The notes below the pieces were generated by a model. The model was not told the DNA's origin. It was given only the letters and a program-made list of their open reading frames with translations, and made no database searches. A stretch of 6,637 nt of DNA from Actinomycetes bacterium (GTDB taxonomy: Bacteria; Actinomycetota; Coriobacteriia; Coriobacteriales; Coriobacteriaceae): NCBI GenBank assembly GCA_023441725.1, contig JAEZNV010000079.1, positions 1 through 6,637 on the forward strand. The letters are read 5' to 3'. Positions 5,253 to 6,637 of the stretch are shown piece by piece. A program made the translations under genes and the position numbers. Positions within the stretch are counted from its first letter, which is position 1, and the number at the start of each line of letters is the position of its first letter.

Positions 5253-5966
5253 TTACAAATAGAACTTCAGTCGCTCGGTGCAGTACACCTGACGGGAGAT
5301 GAAAAGCGGCTCGCCGCTTGGAGCATAACGTCTATCGACAAACAGAAGCAGCGGAGACTCCAGCTCCACGTTAAGGTATGCCGCCTCGAGCTCGCTCGCA
5401 TAGCAGACCTCGAGTGTACGCGTGTTGGGGCCCATCTTGATCCCCTGGCGATCGAGTACCGCCATCAGCGAATCCTCGAGGGACTCATGCTCCAAAAAAG
5501 AAAGCACAGCGGAATAGCTATTGGTTTCCAGCATCGTGGGCTTGTCATCCACAAGGCGCAGACGACGACTACGCAATACCTTTTGGGTATCGTCTACGCC
5601 CAGGAACTTCGCGTCTCGCAGGCTTGGGAAGTCCCAGCCCATTGCGAGAACCCTGGTAGACGCCTGTTTTCCCGCAAGCTGGCACGAATGGGTAAAGCTC
5701 TCACGGTCGTCCGCGGCATACATCTGTGTGTCCGACGAAACGAACGTGCCCTTGCCGCGGGCCCTCTCAACAAGCCCAGCATCTTCCATTTCTTTAATTG
5801 CGGAGCGAACCGTTATTCGGCTCACGCCAAATTGCTCGATGAGCTCCGCCTCGGTCGGAAGCTTATCTCCCGGGCGGTACGTGCCGTTGGCGATCGAATC
5901 AGAAAGCGCACGAACAATCTGTTTGTACAGGGGGATAACGCTATTTGCTTCAACCATATCAACCAT
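5253..5966 (-). CDS. GntR/HutC-family transcriptional regulator of the PTS-deglycase locus
   Basis: A 237-residue regulator with a GntR winged helix at about 9-77: IPLYKQIVRALSDSI, GDKLPTEAELIEQFGVSRITVRSAI and the wing GLVERARGKGTFV (64-76). A UTRA effector-binding domain follows at about 88-235, with FTHSCQLAGKQASTRVLAMG at 91-110, as in HutC-type members such as the FrlR family. UTRA domains bind small sugars or phosphosugars, so the Amadori compound or its phosphate is the likely inducer (inference). The position, directly upstream and in the same direction as the PTS genes, suggests local control. The start is uncertain: AAAGG is only 1 nt before the ATG at 5966 but 10 nt before an in-frame ATG at 5957, which would give 234 residues. 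No terminator is visible between this gene and EIIA. Confidence 0.92.
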   Translation of the reverse strand: MVDMVEANSVIPLYKQIVRALSDSIANGTYRPGDKLPTEAELIEQFGVSRITVRSAIKEMEDAGLVERARGKGTFVSSDTQMYAADDRESFTHSCQLAGKQASTRVLAMGWDFPSLRDAKFLGVDDTQKVLRSRRLRLVDDKPTMLETNSYSAVLSFLEHESLEDSLMAVLDRQGIKMGPNTRTLEVCYASELEAAYLNVELESPLLLFVDRRYAPSGEPLFISRQVYCTERLKFYL

Positions 5967-6022
5967 ACCTTTGCAAGGAATCAGCAGTTTATAGATAGAT
6001 GACTTATATTGTATTAGAACTT

Positions 6023-6047
6023 TTTAGGAGTCCATATATTTCCTAAA
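6023..6047. promoter_or_regulatory. Inverted repeat upstream of the GntR gene, candidate operator
   Basis: TTTAGGA (6023-6029) and TCCTAAA (6041-6047) are perfect 7-bp arms around an 11-nt A+T-rich centre. They lie 57-81 nt upstream of the GntR start, where a promoter with an autoregulatory site would be expected. The arm sequence is not repeated at the EIIA or deglycase promoters, which weakens the case that GntR binds here. Confidence 0.45.
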
Positions 6048-6179
6048 TGATTCGGTAAACGGGGTGTTATTTCACTTTAGTGGGGTGCAGCGGCTACCCG
6101 CGGCATTCGTTATCAACCTAGCTAGGCTAGTCCACCCACATCGTCTCCAGTTCGCCGCAGAGCCGCGGCCCCATATGGG

Positions 6180-6230
6180 TATACTCACGAGGATTCGACT
6201 CGATTCGCCCCCGCTGGGGCGTCAAAGGAG
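6180..6230 (+). promoter_or_regulatory. Leader of the M16 peptidase gene: possible -10 box, hairpin and Shine-Dalgarno
   Basis: TATACT at 6180-6185 resembles a -10 box but no good -35 is visible. CGCCCC (6206-6211) and GGGGCG (6216-6221) form a perfect 6-bp hairpin with a 4-nt loop that ends 2 nt before the Shine-Dalgarno AAAGGAG (6224-6230). No T-run follows, so it is not a terminator. The palindrome CCCATATGGG (6170-6179) abuts the -10 candidate. Confidence 0.4.
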
Positions 6231-6237
6231 ACTGCAT

Positions 6238-6637
6238 ATGCCCACCACCTCAACCGACCCGCGCGCTGCTGCTGCCGCGCTGCTGGTACCCGGCACTACC
6301 TGCCACGGCTTTGCCGTCGAGCGTTGCGAGACCGTGCCCGAGCTCGACTCGGACGCCTACGTGCTGCGCCACACCGCCTCGGGCGCTCGCCTGCTGTACC
6401 TGGCGTGCGACGACGAAAACAAGGCCTTTGCCATTGGCTTTAAGACGCCGCCGGCCGATTCCACCGGCGTGTTCCATATTCTTGAGCACTCGGTGCTGTG
6501 CGGATCGGCTAAGTTCCCCGTCAAGGAGCCGTTTGTCGACCTGATCAAGAGCTCCATGCAGACGTTCCTCAACGCCATGACCTACCCCGACAAAACCATC
6601 TACCCCGTTGCCACCACCAACGAGCAGGATCTGTACA
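6238..6637 (+). CDS. M16C-family zinc metallopeptidase (PreP/insulinase-like), C-terminus off the right edge
   Basis: The first 133 residues of what is normally a protein of about 1000 residues; the frame is open to the window end. The inverted zinc-binding motif HxxEH is intact at 80-84 (HILEH) within GVFHILEHSVLCGS. It is followed by FPVKEPFVDLIKSSMQTFLNAMTYPDKTIYPVA (93-125), which matches the M16C presequence-protease group as I recall it. M16C enzymes enclose and degrade short unstructured peptides; in bacteria they are usually cytoplasmic, and no signal peptide is visible here. The start is supported by AAAGGAG 7 nt upstream. The gene is divergent from the GntR regulator and probably has no part in sugar uptake. 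Confidence 0.93.
   Translation, partial: MPTTSTDPRAAAAALLVPGTTCHGFAVERCETVPELDSDAYVLRHTASGARLLYLACDDENKAFAIGFKTPPADSTGVFHILEHSVLCGSAKFPVKEPFVDLIKSSMQTFLNAMTYPDKTIYPVATTNEQDLY

Overview
The window looks like a piece of chromosome from a gut actinobacterium of the Coriobacteriia, most likely Collinsella or a close relative. That is an inference from the moderately high G+C content, strongly G/C-ending codons, the style of the proteins and this mix of genes; no marker gene here proves it. All genes lie on the minus strand except the last one, which is divergent. There are no rRNA, tRNA, CRISPR or insertion-sequence features that I can support.

Positions 1-798 (minus) hold the N-terminal 266 residues of a Schlafen AlbA_2-type putative transcriptional regulator that runs off the left edge. 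Its upstream non-coding region (about 805-1228) is unusually structured. Two imperfect 76-bp copies of a dyad-symmetric array built on the octamer TATCTCTC are offset by 165 bp, and a separate hairpin-forming dyad lies between them. A terminator at 1148-1183 closes the next operon.

Positions 1229-5966 (minus) form a sugar-uptake locus. In transcription order it comprises a GntR/HutC-type regulator, EIIA and EIIB of a mannose-family phosphotransferase system (PTS), an internal terminator, a SIS-domain deglycase of the FrlB/GfrF/FraB type, then EIIC and EIID. The deglycase keeps the expected catalytic Glu/His pair (E227, H243) and the FrlB-like C-terminus. The most economical reading is that EIIC/EIID import an Amadori compound (fructoselysine, glucoselysine or a relative), EIIA/EIIB phosphorylate it on entry, and the deglycase splits the 6-phosphate into sugar 6-phosphate and the free amino acid. 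The GntR protein would sense the substrate or its phosphate. The PTS genes are split: EIIA-EIIB are followed by a clear terminator, and the deglycase-EIIC-EIID unit has its own good promoter.

Positions 5967-6237 are a divergent intergenic region with several dyads. Position 6238 to the right edge (plus) is the start of an M16C (PreP-like) zinc metallopeptidase with an intact HxxEH motif. It is probably unrelated to the sugar locus.
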